A stretch of DNA of 64,000 bases, from contig JAAFJT010000013.1 in NCBI GenBank assembly GCA_013298955.1, positions 1 through 64,000 of the forward strand. Reading direction: 5' to 3'. The position numbers were made by a program, and so were the translations under genes. The first letter of the stretch is position 1. Each line of letters begins with the position of its first letter. The notes under the pieces were generated by a model. That model saw nothing but the letters and a program-made list of their open reading frames with translations, was not told where the DNA came from and did not search any database. Source of the DNA: Chitinophagales bacterium (GTDB lineage: Bacteria > Bacteroidota > Bacteroidia > Chitinophagales > Saprospiraceae). Shown here piece by piece: positions 18,264 to 27,425 of the stretch.

Positions 18264-19694
18264 ATGAGTGCAAGAGTTTCTCCACTAAGAGAGCCGTTGA
18301 TTCTCGGTAATAAAAATTATCACCAAATCACGGAAGATATTTGCGCCCCGACGGAACGCGCTCCGAGCAGACAATGGATTATCGGATTTATGATTGCGGT
18401 TGCGGGTTTAGGTTTATATTTATTCAGTGTGATATGGACGGTTTGGAATGGTATCGGTTCATGGAACTTGAATAGAACGATTGGTTGGGGATGGGACATC
18501 ACAAACTTTGTTTGGTGGGTCGGTATTGGTCACGCAGGTACGTTGATTTCGGCGATTTTGTTGTTGTTACGTCAGAAATGGCGGACGGGTGTAAACCGTG
18601 CAGCAGAAGCGATGACGATTTTTGCGGTTATTTGCGCGGGTCAATTCCCGATAATCCACATGGGACGGGTTTGGATGGCGATTTTCATCTTCCCGTATCC
18701 AAATACACGCGGTCCTTTGTGGCCCAACTTTAACTCGCCCTTATTTTGGGACGTATTTGCGATTTCGACGTATTTCACCGTATCTTTATTATTCTGGTAC
18801 ACAGGTTTAGTACCCGATTTTGCAACAGTGCGCGATAGAGCAACCGGTTGGAGAAGAAAATTATATGATAATTTAGCTTTTGGCTGGACAGGTTCTGCGA
18901 AACACTGGCAACGGTGGGAAGCGTTATCCTTGGTTTTGGCAGGTATTTCAACGCCTTTGGTACTTTCTGTACACACAATTGTAAGTTTTGACTTCGCAAC
19001 TTCGGTGATTCCGGGTTGGCATACGACGATTTTCCCACCATACTTCGTTGCGGGAGCGATTTTTTCAGGGTTTGCAATGGTTCAAACGTTGATGTTAGTC
19101 GTGCGTAAGTTGTTCAAGTTGGAAGATTATATTACCTTGCAACACGTTGAATCGATGAATAAAGTCATCGTTTTGACGGGAACGATTGTAGGGGTTGCCT
19201 ATTTGACCGAGTTGTTTATCGCATGGTACTCAGGTTACATTTACGAACAATTTGCTTTTTACAATCGCGCAATGGGTATCTATTGGTGGTCGTATTTCGG
19301 AATGATGTTATGTAATGTATTGTCACCGCAAATTTTCTGGGTTAAAAAATATCGCCGCGATTTGTGGGTGACGTTCTTTATGTCCATTTTTATCAATATT
19401 GGGATGTGGTTTGAGCGTTTTGTCATCATCGCAACGACGTTAGCACGCGATTATTTACCATCATCTTGGTCTTATTATTCGCCAAGTTGGGTCGAAATCG
19501 GTTTATTTGTTGGTTCATTGGGCTTATTTTTCACTTGTTTCTTGATATTTGCTCGGATTGCACCAGTAGTTGCGATAGCAGAAATCAAAAGTATTTTGAA
19601 AACCATGGGCGACCAATACACAGGGGTCAATGCTTTAAACAAAAAGCATGATGACCACGATTTACATACAGAAGATGCTCACGGACATCATTAA
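18264..19694 (+). CDS. actC: Alternative complex III subunit ActC, NrfD-like quinol-binding membrane subunit
   Basis: A 476-residue polytopic NrfD/PsrC-family protein with about ten membrane helices. In alternative complex III this subunit carries the quinol site and contacts ActB. Family segments include TERAPSRQWIIGF near the N-terminus and IHMGRVWMAIFIFPYPNTRG. The start is the ATG at 18264 (MSARVSPLREPL); the frame is open upstream, but that part crosses an intercistronic hairpin. The C-terminal tail is histidine-rich (HDDHDLHTEDAHGHH), which is unusual and may bind metal or be an accident of composition. Confidence 0.95.
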   Translation: MSARVSPLREPLILGNKNYHQITEDICAPTERAPSRQWIIGFMIAVAGLGLYLFSVIWTVWNGIGSWNLNRTIGWGWDITNFVWWVGIGHAGTLISAILLLLRQKWRTGVNRAAEAMTIFAVICAGQFPIIHMGRVWMAIFIFPYPNTRGPLWPNFNSPLFWDVFAISTYFTVSLLFWYTGLVPDFATVRDRATGWRRKLYDNLAFGWTGSAKHWQRWEALSLVLAGISTPLVLSVHTIVSFDFATSVIPGWHTTIFPPYFVAGAIFSGFAMVQTLMLVVRKLFKLEDYITLQHVESMNKVIVLTGTIVGVAYLTELFIAWYSGYIYEQFAFYNRAMGIYWWSYFGMMLCNVLSPQIFWVKKYRRDLWVTFFMSIFINIGMWFERFVIIATTLARDYLPSSWSYYSPSWVEIGLFVGSLGLFFTCFLIFARIAPVVAIAEIKSILKTMGDQYTGVNALNKKHDDHDLHTEDAHGHH

Positions 19695-19742
19695 ATCGTA
19701 GAGATTATCATTTAAAACGTTCATTATCAACGATTAAAAAAT

Positions 19743-20273
19743 ATGAAAGTTTATAATAAAGAAATTTTATACGGCTTATATGATGACGAAGTACCTTTGT
19801 TAAGAGCCGTAAGCGCAGCGCAAAAATCGCATTTAGATATATGGGACGTGTTTTCACCTTTTCCCGTACACGGGCTTGACCCGATTTTGGGATTGGAAGA
19901 ATCACGTTTGCACCAAGCAGGTTTTATTTTCGGTATGACGGGAACCGCAACTGCTTTGGGTTTTATGAGTTGGGCATTTTTGAAAGATTGGCCCATCATT
20001 TTTGGGAATAAACCATATTGGCCTTTGCCATCGTTTATTCCAGTGACGTTTGAGTTGACGGTTTTATTTGCGTCAGTGGGGATGGTTATCACGTTTTACA
20101 CCATTTGCGGCATGGGACCTGGGGTTAAAAACCCAACGCTGCATGACCGTATTACAGACGATAAATTTTGTATAGCTTTCGATGTAAGTGGCGCGAGTGC
20201 TGCGGAAGTGGAAAAATATCAATCTTTTTTCGCCAAAACGGGTGCATCCGAAGTGACTACAAAGCGAATTTAA
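19743..20273 (+). CDS. actD: Alternative complex III subunit ActD
   Basis: A 176-residue membrane subunit matching the ActD (DUF3341) family. Two helices occur near residues 60-85 and 100-125 (FIFGMTGTATALGFMSWAF; PVTFELTVLFASVGMVITFY). Short soluble segments lie on both sides. It has no cofactor and stabilises the membrane part of the complex. It lies 48 bases after actC and is followed five bases after its stop by a long family D inverted repeat. Confidence 0.93.
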   Translation: MKVYNKEILYGLYDDEVPLLRAVSAAQKSHLDIWDVFSPFPVHGLDPILGLEESRLHQAGFIFGMTGTATALGFMSWAFLKDWPIIFGNKPYWPLPSFIPVTFELTVLFASVGMVITFYTICGMGPGVKNPTLHDRITDDKFCIAFDVSGASAAEVEKYQSFFAKTGASEVTTKRI

Positions 20274-20277
20274 TGAA

Positions 20278-20386
20278 GAATTTTTGAAGTAGGATTCTTA
20301 GGATTTCAATGATTTTAAAGGATTATCTTTAAAATCAATCCTTTAAAAAATCCTTGAAATCCTAAGAATCCTACTTCAAAAAATTC
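20278..20386. repeat. Long inverted repeat after actD (family D)
   Basis: Outer arms begin GAATTTTTGAAGTAGGATTC at 20278 and close at 20386; an inner hairpin of TTTTAAAGGATT type occupies the centre. Repeated GGAT cores occur about every 10 bases. It fills almost the whole actD-actE gap. Confidence 0.8.
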
Positions 20387-20416
20387 ATAATTACTTCAAA
20401 AAAATATTTCAAGAAA

Positions 20417-21292
20417 ATGAAAAAGATATTTTTATACGGCATTTTAGCGACGACGGTAGTATTCTCATTCGAGGCGTGTTCGCCTGCGCATGGCAATCAT
20501 CCTGGTCACGAATACATGCCAGATATGGGTCACTCGGTTGCACAAGAAGCGAATATTTACAATGGCTATTCGCTCAATACTTGGGATAAGCAAAGCGTCA
20601 AGTCCTTGAAAGAGCTTTCTCAACCGCGCAATACGGTTGCTGGTACGATTCCGAGAGGTTCCGTTGGGATGTCTGCGACAGGGAATGCTGCGGATATGAT
20701 GGCGATGTTGACAGGTGCGGGCAATAGTGTTTCTACGCCTATCAATGGCAATGTGCCTTACTATTACGGCGATGATGAGGCAGAACGCACCCGTGCAACC
20801 AAAGAAATTGTGGTCAATCCATTCCCAATCACTAAAAAAGGGTTAGAAGAAGGGAAAGAATTGTTTAGAATTTACTGCGGGATTTGTCATGGTGAAAAGG
20901 GTGGTGGAGACGGCTACCTTGCGAATGGGCCCGATGCAAAATATTTGGCACAACCTGCAAATCTCTTGTTAGACACGTTTGTAAATGGCAATAATGGTCG
21001 TTTATATCATGCAATCATGTATGGTAAAAATGTCATGGGTTCTTATGCAGACAAGTTGAGTTATGAGGAGCGTTGGAAAGTGATTCATTACATCCGTGCG
21101 TGTCAAGCGGATTCTAAGAAGTTGATTTACAACGATAAACAGAATACATTTAAACCGAATTTTGGGATTCCAGATTCGATTTATAAGGCAACTTTGGCGG
21201 GTAAAACAGGGGTTCAAAAACCTGCTGCTGCTCCTGCTGTCGCAACGGCGAAACCTGTAACAACGAGTAAGCCCGCACCAAAAGGTAAATAA
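20417..21292 (+). CDS. actE: Alternative complex III subunit ActE, monoheme cytochrome c lipoprotein
   Basis: A 291-residue membrane-anchored cytochrome c. The N-terminus is a lipoprotein signal with Cys20-21 region (FSFEACS). A linker rich in Gly/Met precedes a single cytochrome c domain with heme motif CGICH near residue 154 and a downstream Met-containing loop (YGKNVMGSYADKL). The tail is Ala/Pro/Lys-rich. In characterised complexes ActE passes electrons from the pentaheme ActA to the terminal acceptor. Confidence 0.93.
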   Translation: MKKIFLYGILATTVVFSFEACSPAHGNHPGHEYMPDMGHSVAQEANIYNGYSLNTWDKQSVKSLKELSQPRNTVAGTIPRGSVGMSATGNAADMMAMLTGAGNSVSTPINGNVPYYYGDDEAERTRATKEIVVNPFPITKKGLEEGKELFRIYCGICHGEKGGGDGYLANGPDAKYLAQPANLLLDTFVNGNNGRLYHAIMYGKNVMGSYADKLSYEERWKVIHYIRACQADSKKLIYNDKQNTFKPNFGIPDSIYKATLAGKTGVQKPAAAPAVATAKPVTTSKPAPKGK

Positions 21293-21361
21293 TCGGATTA
21301 AAACACCTTGTATAAAAAAACAATGTGTTCATAAATTATAACTCTAAAATCGTAAGATATT

Positions 21362-22846
21362 ATGCGTCATAATCACTTCACCTTTGAAGCGAAGCAGAAA
21401 AATGTGTTTATTGGGATGATGGTGATAGGCTTAATCAGCTTAATATGGTCTTATTTTGACAATACAGTACCAAACCATACTCGTTTCTGGACTAATTTTT
21501 TGCATAACGCTGCCTTTTTTACAGGTATTGGCTTTGCTGCTACCTTTTTGATTGCTGCTAAGATTACGGCTTATTCGGGCTGGCACACCGTTTTCAAAAG
21601 ACTTTGGGAAGCGTATTCCTTATTTCTTTTGGTCGGTTTGGGCTTGATGGGTGTTGTTTTAGTGGGCGTTTGGGGCAATTTGCACCATTTATACCACTGG
21701 GCTGACGTAAAAGCAGTTGCAGGAGACCCTATTTTGAAAGGAAAAGCGTCGTTTTTGAACAAATATTGGTACACGTTGGCAACCTTTGGTTTCGTCGGTG
21801 TATGGTATTTCTTTGCTCAAAAATTTAGAAAGCTTTCGATTGAACAAGATAATGCTTCTCTTGATACCCGTTACCCAATTTATTTGACCGCTAAAAAATG
21901 GGGTGCTGGTTTCATGCCGATTGCAGGTTTTACGAGTGTAGCCGTGATTTGGCAATGGTTGATGTCTTTGGATGCACATTGGTACAGTACCATGTATGGC
22001 TGGTACACGATTGCAAGTTGGGTAGTTAGTATGATTGCTATCACTATTTTGATGTTAATCTATTTAAAATCATTGGGTTATTACCCACAAGTGTCGAAAG
22101 AACACTTACATGATTTGGGTAAATACTTATTTGCATTCAGTATTTTCTGGACGTACTTGTGGTTTTCACAATATATGTTAATTTGGTATGCCAATGTTGG
22201 GGAAGAAACGGTTTATTTCCGCATTCGGATGGGTGAATTTCCGATTTTGTTTTACGGCAATTTGGTTTTAAACTTCGTTTTACCGTTTTTAATCTTGATT
22301 CGGAACGATACGAAACGCAAAACGGGTTCATTGGGATTCATTGCGGCGATAGTATTATTCGGGCATTGGATTGATTTTTTCCAAATGGCTAAAATCGGAC
22401 CTTACAAATCCGCTTTGGAACATCATGCAGCAGCAGGTCATGGCGCGAGTCATGGCGAAGCAACGCATGGGGCGGTTGTAGCAGACCCACATGCTGCCAC
22501 TACTGCACCAAAAGCGGCGGTTCACACCGAAGAGACAGCAAAAACAGGTCATGCAACGCCTGCACCCGCAGATGCTCATGTCGCACATGAGGCGCATGAA
22601 GGATTGACGGTTGCTTCGGACGCACACGCGACTCCTGCAAAAGTGGATGTGATGGAACCCGATAATTATTTCCATTACAATCCAGATTTGACCCCAGGTT
22701 TTGCCTTTCCGGGATTTTTAGAAATCGGAACGATGTTAGGCTTTGCAGGTTTGTTTTTATTCTTTGTCTTTGGACAATTGACGAAAGCGAGTTTAGTGCC
22801 TACAAATGACCCATACTTGGAAGAAACGTTACATCATCACGTATAG
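21362..22846 (+). CDS. actF: Alternative complex III subunit ActF, with histidine/alanine-rich insertion
   Basis: A 494-residue polytopic membrane subunit related to ActC; relatives form the second membrane core of the complex. About nine or ten helices precede residue ~345. A low-complexity His/Ala-rich stretch of about 80 residues (around 355-435, e.g. HHAAAGHGASHGEATHG) then interrupts the protein before the last helix (GTMLGFAGLFLFFVFGQL). The tail ends ETLHHHV. The insertion is not part of the fold and could be a flexible surface loop or metal-binding segment. Last subunit of the act set, 88 bases before coxB. Confidence 0.93.
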   Translation: MRHNHFTFEAKQKNVFIGMMVIGLISLIWSYFDNTVPNHTRFWTNFLHNAAFFTGIGFAATFLIAAKITAYSGWHTVFKRLWEAYSLFLLVGLGLMGVVLVGVWGNLHHLYHWADVKAVAGDPILKGKASFLNKYWYTLATFGFVGVWYFFAQKFRKLSIEQDNASLDTRYPIYLTAKKWGAGFMPIAGFTSVAVIWQWLMSLDAHWYSTMYGWYTIASWVVSMIAITILMLIYLKSLGYYPQVSKEHLHDLGKYLFAFSIFWTYLWFSQYMLIWYANVGEETVYFRIRMGEFPILFYGNLVLNFVLPFLILIRNDTKRKTGSLGFIAAIVLFGHWIDFFQMAKIGPYKSALEHHAAAGHGASHGEATHGAVVADPHAATTAPKAAVHTEETAKTGHATPAPADAHVAHEAHEGLTVASDAHATPAKVDVMEPDNYFHYNPDLTPGFAFPGFLEIGTMLGFAGLFLFFVFGQLTKASLVPTNDPYLEETLHHHV

Positions 22847-22847
22847 C

Positions 22848-22891
22848 TTTTTTTGAATTAGGATTTTTTTTAAAATCCTAATTCAAAAAAA
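22848..22891. repeat. Inverted repeat after actF (short family D)
   Basis: Perfect 20-base arms (22848-22867 and 22872-22891) with a 4-base T loop, arm TTTTTTTGAATTAGGATTTT. It begins two bases after the actF stop, at the junction between complex III and oxidase genes. Confidence 0.8.
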
Positions 22892-22934
22892 CAGATTCAT
22901 ACAAATTATTGTAAATCAATAAAATAAAAATAAA

Positions 22935-24458
22935 ATGACCGGCTTAATTGCGATAGCAAGTGTAGTGCTGTTGGGCGTAGTGGCAGTACAAATCGGTAAA
23001 ATTAGTGATATATTTGCCAAAATTCGCGGGGAAGAGGCTTCTCAACATGAGAGTAACCTGTTTAACGGGCGTTTAGGATTATTTTTCGTGGTTTCATTTT
23101 TAATATTCTGTGTAGGTTCTGCATGGTATTACAAAAATGACATGTTAGGTTATGGTCCGCACGTTTCAGCGTCTGCGCATGGCGAATGGTTAGATTGGTT
23201 ATTCAATGTAACTTTATTTTTCACAGGTATCGTATTCGTGTTGACGCACCTTGCCTTATTCTGGTTTGCGTACAAATATCGCGGTGAAACAGGTCGTAAA
23301 TCCTTGTTCATCGTGCATGATAACAAACTTGAAGTGATTTGGACAGCAATTCCAGCTGTGGTCATGTTCGGATTGGTTATCAGTGGTTTGTGGGTTTGGA
23401 ATAATGCGATGGATGACATTAAAGAAGGCGAAGATTATTTGGAAATTGAGGCAACTGGCTCACAGTTTCTTTGGGATATTCGCTATCCGGGCAAAGATGG
23501 TGCTTTGGGAACGAAAAATTATAAATTGATTTTACCCGGTAAAAACGATTTAGGTCAAGATTGGAGAGACGCTAAAAACTTAGACGACTTCAAAGCAGAC
23601 GAAATTGTATTGCCTGTTGGTAAGAAAATTCGGGTTCGGATTACAGCGAAAGACGTATTACACAATTTCGATTTGCCCCATTTCCGCGTGAAAATGGATG
23701 CAATTCCTGGTTTGCCGACTTATTTCGTGTTTACGCCGAAGTTGACGACGGAACAATATCGTTTGCAATTGAAAAAATATGCAGACCAAAATGTTCCTTA
23801 CGATGCGGCAGAACCGAATGGTCCAAAACGTTGGGAAAAATTTGAATACGAATTAGCTTGTGCGGAATTATGTGGAAAAGGTCACTTTTCCATGCGCAAA
23901 TTGGTCAAAATCGTTACACCGCAGGAGTACGAAAAGTGGGCAGCAGCGCAAGTGCCTTATTACGAGCAAAATGTAAAAGGAAAAGAATGGGATACTTCTG
24001 TAACTGTTGAACCAACGCCTGCGCCTGTTGTTGAACCAACAGCAACAACGGCAGTTCCTGCGGCAGCAGCACCTGCGGAATTTTCAGCAGCAGCTGTAGA
24101 AAAAGCGGCAGCAGGTTCTGTTTTACAATTGAATCATGTTACCTTTGCATCAGCTTCTTCGGCATTGACTCCAGAATCGTCTAAGGAATTGGACGTGATT
24201 GTGGAACTATTGAAAAAAAGTACTAAAATGACAGTTGAAATTGATGGTCATACCGATAATGTCGGTGATAAAGCCAAAAATAAAAAATTGTCAGAGGATA
24301 GAGCCAAAGCTGTAGAAGCGTATGTGGAAAGCAAAGGGATTGCAAAAGAGCGCATGAATGCAATGGGTTACGGCGATGCAAAGCCGCTTGTCCCGAACAC
24401 AACGCCTGAAAACAAGCAGAAGAATCGAAGAACCGAATTCAAAATTTTGACAAAATAA
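22935..24458 (+). CDS. coxB: Cytochrome c oxidase subunit II fused to an OmpA-like domain
   Basis: A 507-residue subunit II. Membrane helices lie near residues 1-20, 47-67, 82-112 and 132-155. The periplasmic cupredoxin domain carries an intact CuA site: HNFDLPHFRVKMD and C309-x3-C313-x3-H317-x2-M320. After an Ala/Pro-rich linker (about 355-400) there is a complete OmpA-like domain (405-507), with VTFASASSALT, the peptidoglycan-binding IDGHTDNVGD and the helix LSEDRAKAVEAYV. Other long subunit II proteins carry cytochrome c at this place; here the heme domain is absent. The fusion would tether the oxidase to peptidoglycan. No frame disruption is seen, so it is one gene. Confidence 0.93.
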   Translation: MTGLIAIASVVLLGVVAVQIGKISDIFAKIRGEEASQHESNLFNGRLGLFFVVSFLIFCVGSAWYYKNDMLGYGPHVSASAHGEWLDWLFNVTLFFTGIVFVLTHLALFWFAYKYRGETGRKSLFIVHDNKLEVIWTAIPAVVMFGLVISGLWVWNNAMDDIKEGEDYLEIEATGSQFLWDIRYPGKDGALGTKNYKLILPGKNDLGQDWRDAKNLDDFKADEIVLPVGKKIRVRITAKDVLHNFDLPHFRVKMDAIPGLPTYFVFTPKLTTEQYRLQLKKYADQNVPYDAAEPNGPKRWEKFEYELACAELCGKGHFSMRKLVKIVTPQEYEKWAAAQVPYYEQNVKGKEWDTSVTVEPTPAPVVEPTATTAVPAAAAPAEFSAAAVEKAAAGSVLQLNHVTFASASSALTPESSKELDVIVELLKKSTKMTVEIDGHTDNVGDKAKNKKLSEDRAKAVEAYVESKGIAKERMNAMGYGDAKPLVPNTTPENKQKNRRTEFKILTK

Positions 24459-24488
24459 TATTTAAATTTTTAAAAATATCTATCCATC

Positions 24489-26330
24489 ATGGCTAACGTG
24501 CAGTATAAAGATCCAGAAGAAATGATTGCGGAAACCGGTTGGAATGACCATTTCCATGAGCATCATCACGGGGATAAGTATCAGTCTAATTTTTTTGCAA
24601 CGTATATTTTTAGCACTGACCACAAAATGATTTCAAAACAATTCTTGATTACAGGGATGTTTTGGGCATTGATTGGTGCTGCGATGTCTATCATTTTCCG
24701 CCTTCAATTGGGTTTTCCAGAGGCAGATTTGAGTTGGTTACAACCAATTCTCGGCAAATGGATTGTCGTGAATGAGGGGATTGGTAAACTCGACCCAGAA
24801 TTTTATTATGCGTTGGTGACAATGCACGGAACAATCATTGTATTTTTCGTGTTAACGGCAGGTTTGAGTGGTACCTTTTCAAATTTATTGATTCCATTGC
24901 AACTCGGCGCACGAGATATGGCATCAGGTTTTTTGAATATGTTATCGTACTGGTTTTTCTTCTTGTCGAGTGTGGCAATGTTTTATTCGTTATTTTTAAA
25001 TACGGGTCCATTCGCAGGTGGCTGGACGGCTTACCCGCCATTGAGTGCCTTGCCGCAAGCCTCTTCAGGCTCGGGCGCAGGGATGACTTTGTGGACGGTT
25101 AGTTTAGCTTTATTCGTCGTATCGGTTTTGTTAGGCGGGATGAATTATATCACCACCGTGCTAAACTTGCGGACGAAAGGGATGACGATGTGGCGGATGC
25201 CTTTGACGATTTGGGCATTTTTGGTAACAGCTATTCTTGGTTTGTTATCCTTTCCTGTATTGTTATCAGGTTTATTTTTAATGTTATTTGATAGAGGTTT
25301 GGGAACAAGTTTCTATTTGAGTGAAATTTTCATTGGTGGTAAAGCCTTAGACCATGTAGGTGGTAGCCCGATTTTATATCAACATTTATTCTGGTTCTTA
25401 GGACACCCCGAAGTATATATCATCATCCTTCCCGCAATGGGTTTGGTGTCAGAAGTCTTAGCTACACATGCGCGTAAACCGATTTTTGGTTACAGAGCGA
25501 TGGTTTATTCCATGTTGGCGATTGGCTTTTTGTCGTTCATTGTTTGGGCGCATCATATGTTTATGTCAGGTGTAAATCCTTGGATTTCAAACTTTTTCGT
25601 GGTATTTACCTTGATTATTGCGGTTCCGTCTGCGGTAAAAGTGTTTAACTGGATTGGTACTTTATATGGTGGTAATATTCGATTCAATTCTGCGATGTTA
25701 TTTTCGATAGGATTCGTTTCGATGTTTATCTCAGGTGGTTTGACAGGTATCTTTTTGGGTAACTCGGCGATAGATATTCAAATGCACGATACGTATTTCG
25801 TGGTGGCGCATTTCCATATCGTAATGGGTATTGCAGCGTTCTTTGGCATGTTTGCAGGGATTTACCATTGGTATCCAAAAATGTTTGGTACGTTTATGAA
25901 CGAAACATTGGGTAAAATCCACTTTTGGGGGACTATTTTCGGAGCGTATGCGATTTTCTGGCCCATGCACTACTTAGGGATGGCAGGTGTGCCGCGTCGT
26001 TATTACAGTTTTGACGCATTTGATGCGTTCAAACACTTCGCAGATACCAACAAATTTATTACAACAGCTGCGATTGTCGTATTTGCATTACAAGTTATGT
26101 TTGTTATCAATTTCTTCTATTCGATTTGGAAAGGTAAGAAAATGACAACGCCAAATCCTTGGTTGTCCACTACTTTGGAATGGACAACCCCGATTGAAGC
26201 GGGACATGGTAACTGGGTAGGCAATTTGCCAGTGGTACATCGCTGGGCATACGATTACGGGAAAGACGGGAAAGATTACATCCCACAAATCGAGCCAATG
26301 GGCAAAGATGAATCGGATTCTGACCACTAA
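24489..26330 (+). CDS. coxA: Cytochrome c oxidase subunit I
   Basis: The 613-residue catalytic subunit of the aa3-type oxidase, reducing oxygen to water and pumping protons. Twelve or more helices. Key residues: the cross-linked His-Tyr of CuB in GHPEVYIIILPAMG, the His pair in WAHHMF, and heme ligands in HDTYFVVAHFHIVMG. The N-terminus has a His-rich leader (DHFHEHHHGDKY) before the first helix. Its ATG is 30 bases after coxB, so both are cotranscribed. A perfect 24-bp-arm hairpin follows the stop. Confidence 0.97.
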   Translation: MANVQYKDPEEMIAETGWNDHFHEHHHGDKYQSNFFATYIFSTDHKMISKQFLITGMFWALIGAAMSIIFRLQLGFPEADLSWLQPILGKWIVVNEGIGKLDPEFYYALVTMHGTIIVFFVLTAGLSGTFSNLLIPLQLGARDMASGFLNMLSYWFFFLSSVAMFYSLFLNTGPFAGGWTAYPPLSALPQASSGSGAGMTLWTVSLALFVVSVLLGGMNYITTVLNLRTKGMTMWRMPLTIWAFLVTAILGLLSFPVLLSGLFLMLFDRGLGTSFYLSEIFIGGKALDHVGGSPILYQHLFWFLGHPEVYIIILPAMGLVSEVLATHARKPIFGYRAMVYSMLAIGFLSFIVWAHHMFMSGVNPWISNFFVVFTLIIAVPSAVKVFNWIGTLYGGNIRFNSAMLFSIGFVSMFISGGLTGIFLGNSAIDIQMHDTYFVVAHFHIVMGIAAFFGMFAGIYHWYPKMFGTFMNETLGKIHFWGTIFGAYAIFWPMHYLGMAGVPRRYYSFDAFDAFKHFADTNKFITTAAIVVFALQVMFVINFFYSIWKGKKMTTPNPWLSTTLEWTTPIEAGHGNWVGNLPVVHRWAYDYGKDGKDYIPQIEPMGKDESDSDH

Positions 26331-26340
26331 TTGTTGAAGG

Positions 26341-26390
26341 TGGATTTTGAGGATTTATTGGATTTCAATCCAATAAATCCTCAAAATCCA
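26341..26390. repeat. Inverted repeat after coxA (family D)
   Basis: Perfect 24-base arms (26341-26364 and 26367-26390) around a 2-base loop, arm TGGATTTTGAGGATTTATTG and on. It lies between coxA and ctaB, 28 bases before the ctaB start. Confidence 0.85.
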
Positions 26391-26417
26391 TATTCAAAAC
26401 TAATCCTAATTGATGTA

Positions 26418-27314
26418 ATGATAAAAGTTGAAAAGGCGAGTTTCGGCAACGCGATTCGGCAAAAAATAACAGATATAGGCATTTTAATGAAATTCAAATT
26501 GTCCTTAACCGTCGTTTTTTCGGCAGTGATGGCATTTTTGATAGCATTAAAGACCCCTGTGAATGGTTGGGAATTGGCTATCCTATTTTTAGGAGGTTTT
26601 TTTGTGACAGGCGCGGCAAATGCACTGAATCAGGTTTTAGAAAAAGACTACGACCGTTTGATGAAGCGCACGGAAAACCGCCCATTGAGCGCAGGACGGA
26701 TGAATTCGTCAGAAGCTGTATTAATCGCAGGACTTTCTGCCTTGATTGGTATTTCTTTTTTGGCATTATTCAACCCGATTTCTGCCTTTTTGGGTATGAT
26801 TTCGTTGATAAGTTACTCGTTTGTTTATACGCCGATGAAACGCGTATCGAATGTAGCAGTGCCTATCGGCGCGATTCCGGGCGCATTGCCTATGGTCATT
26901 GGATGCACCGCCGCAGAAAACGGTACTCTAAGCATTTTAGCATTGACGCTTTTCGGCTTACAATTTTTTTGGCAATTTCCACATTTTTGGGCAATCGCAT
27001 GGTTAGGAGATGAAGATTATAAAAATGCAGGTTTCAAATTATTGCCTTCTAAGGACGGCGAAAAAGATGAAAATGTTGGTTTTCAATCTTTTATATATGC
27101 TTTGTTTTTAATACCTATGAGTTGGGTATCGTTTGCATTCGGGATTACAGGGATTATTTCTGCTGTTATATTGACCACGATTGCGATGATTTATGCTTAT
27201 TACGGATGGCGATTATTCAAAGAATGTACGCGAGAGGCAGCACGCAAACTCATGTTTTTTTCTTTTTTCTATTTACCAGTCATGTTATTTGCCCTCTATT
27301 TTGACAAAATGTAA
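26418..27314 (+). CDS. ctaB: Protoheme IX farnesyltransferase (heme O synthase)
   Basis: A 298-residue UbiA-family prenyltransferase that adds a farnesyl group to heme B, the step toward the heme A used by CoxA. The first Asp-rich motif is NQVLEKDYDRLMKRTENRPL; the second is in LGDEDYKNAGFKLLP. About eight or nine membrane helices. Start is the ATG at 26418 (MIKVEKASFGN); the frame is open upstream to coxA but that part reads through the intercistronic hairpin. Location inside the oxidase operon supports the call. Confidence 0.95.
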   Translation: MIKVEKASFGNAIRQKITDIGILMKFKLSLTVVFSAVMAFLIALKTPVNGWELAILFLGGFFVTGAANALNQVLEKDYDRLMKRTENRPLSAGRMNSSEAVLIAGLSALIGISFLALFNPISAFLGMISLISYSFVYTPMKRVSNVAVPIGAIPGALPMVIGCTAAENGTLSILALTLFGLQFFWQFPHFWAIAWLGDEDYKNAGFKLLPSKDGEKDENVGFQSFIYALFLIPMSWVSFAFGITGIISAVILTTIAMIYAYYGWRLFKECTREAARKLMFFSFFYLPVMLFALYFDKM

Positions 27315-27335
27315 GGAATGATAAATGATACATTG

Positions 27336-27407
27336 TTTGAATTAGGATTTTTAGAATTAGGATAGGATTCAAAAATCCTATCCTAATCTTAAAAATCCTA
27401 ATTCAAA
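27336..27407. repeat. Inverted repeat after ctaB (family D)
   Basis: Arms of about 31 bases beginning TTTGAATTAGGATTTTTAGA at 27336 and closing at 27407, with a short loop near 27367-27376 and one or two mismatches. GGAT cores are repeated. It ends 19 bases before the next gene. Confidence 0.8.
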
Positions 27408-27425
27408 AATTAAAATTAAAATACA

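Noticed and set aside
26331-26417. 29-residue upstream extension of ctaB
   Set aside because: The extension is the translation of the intercistronic hairpin after coxA.
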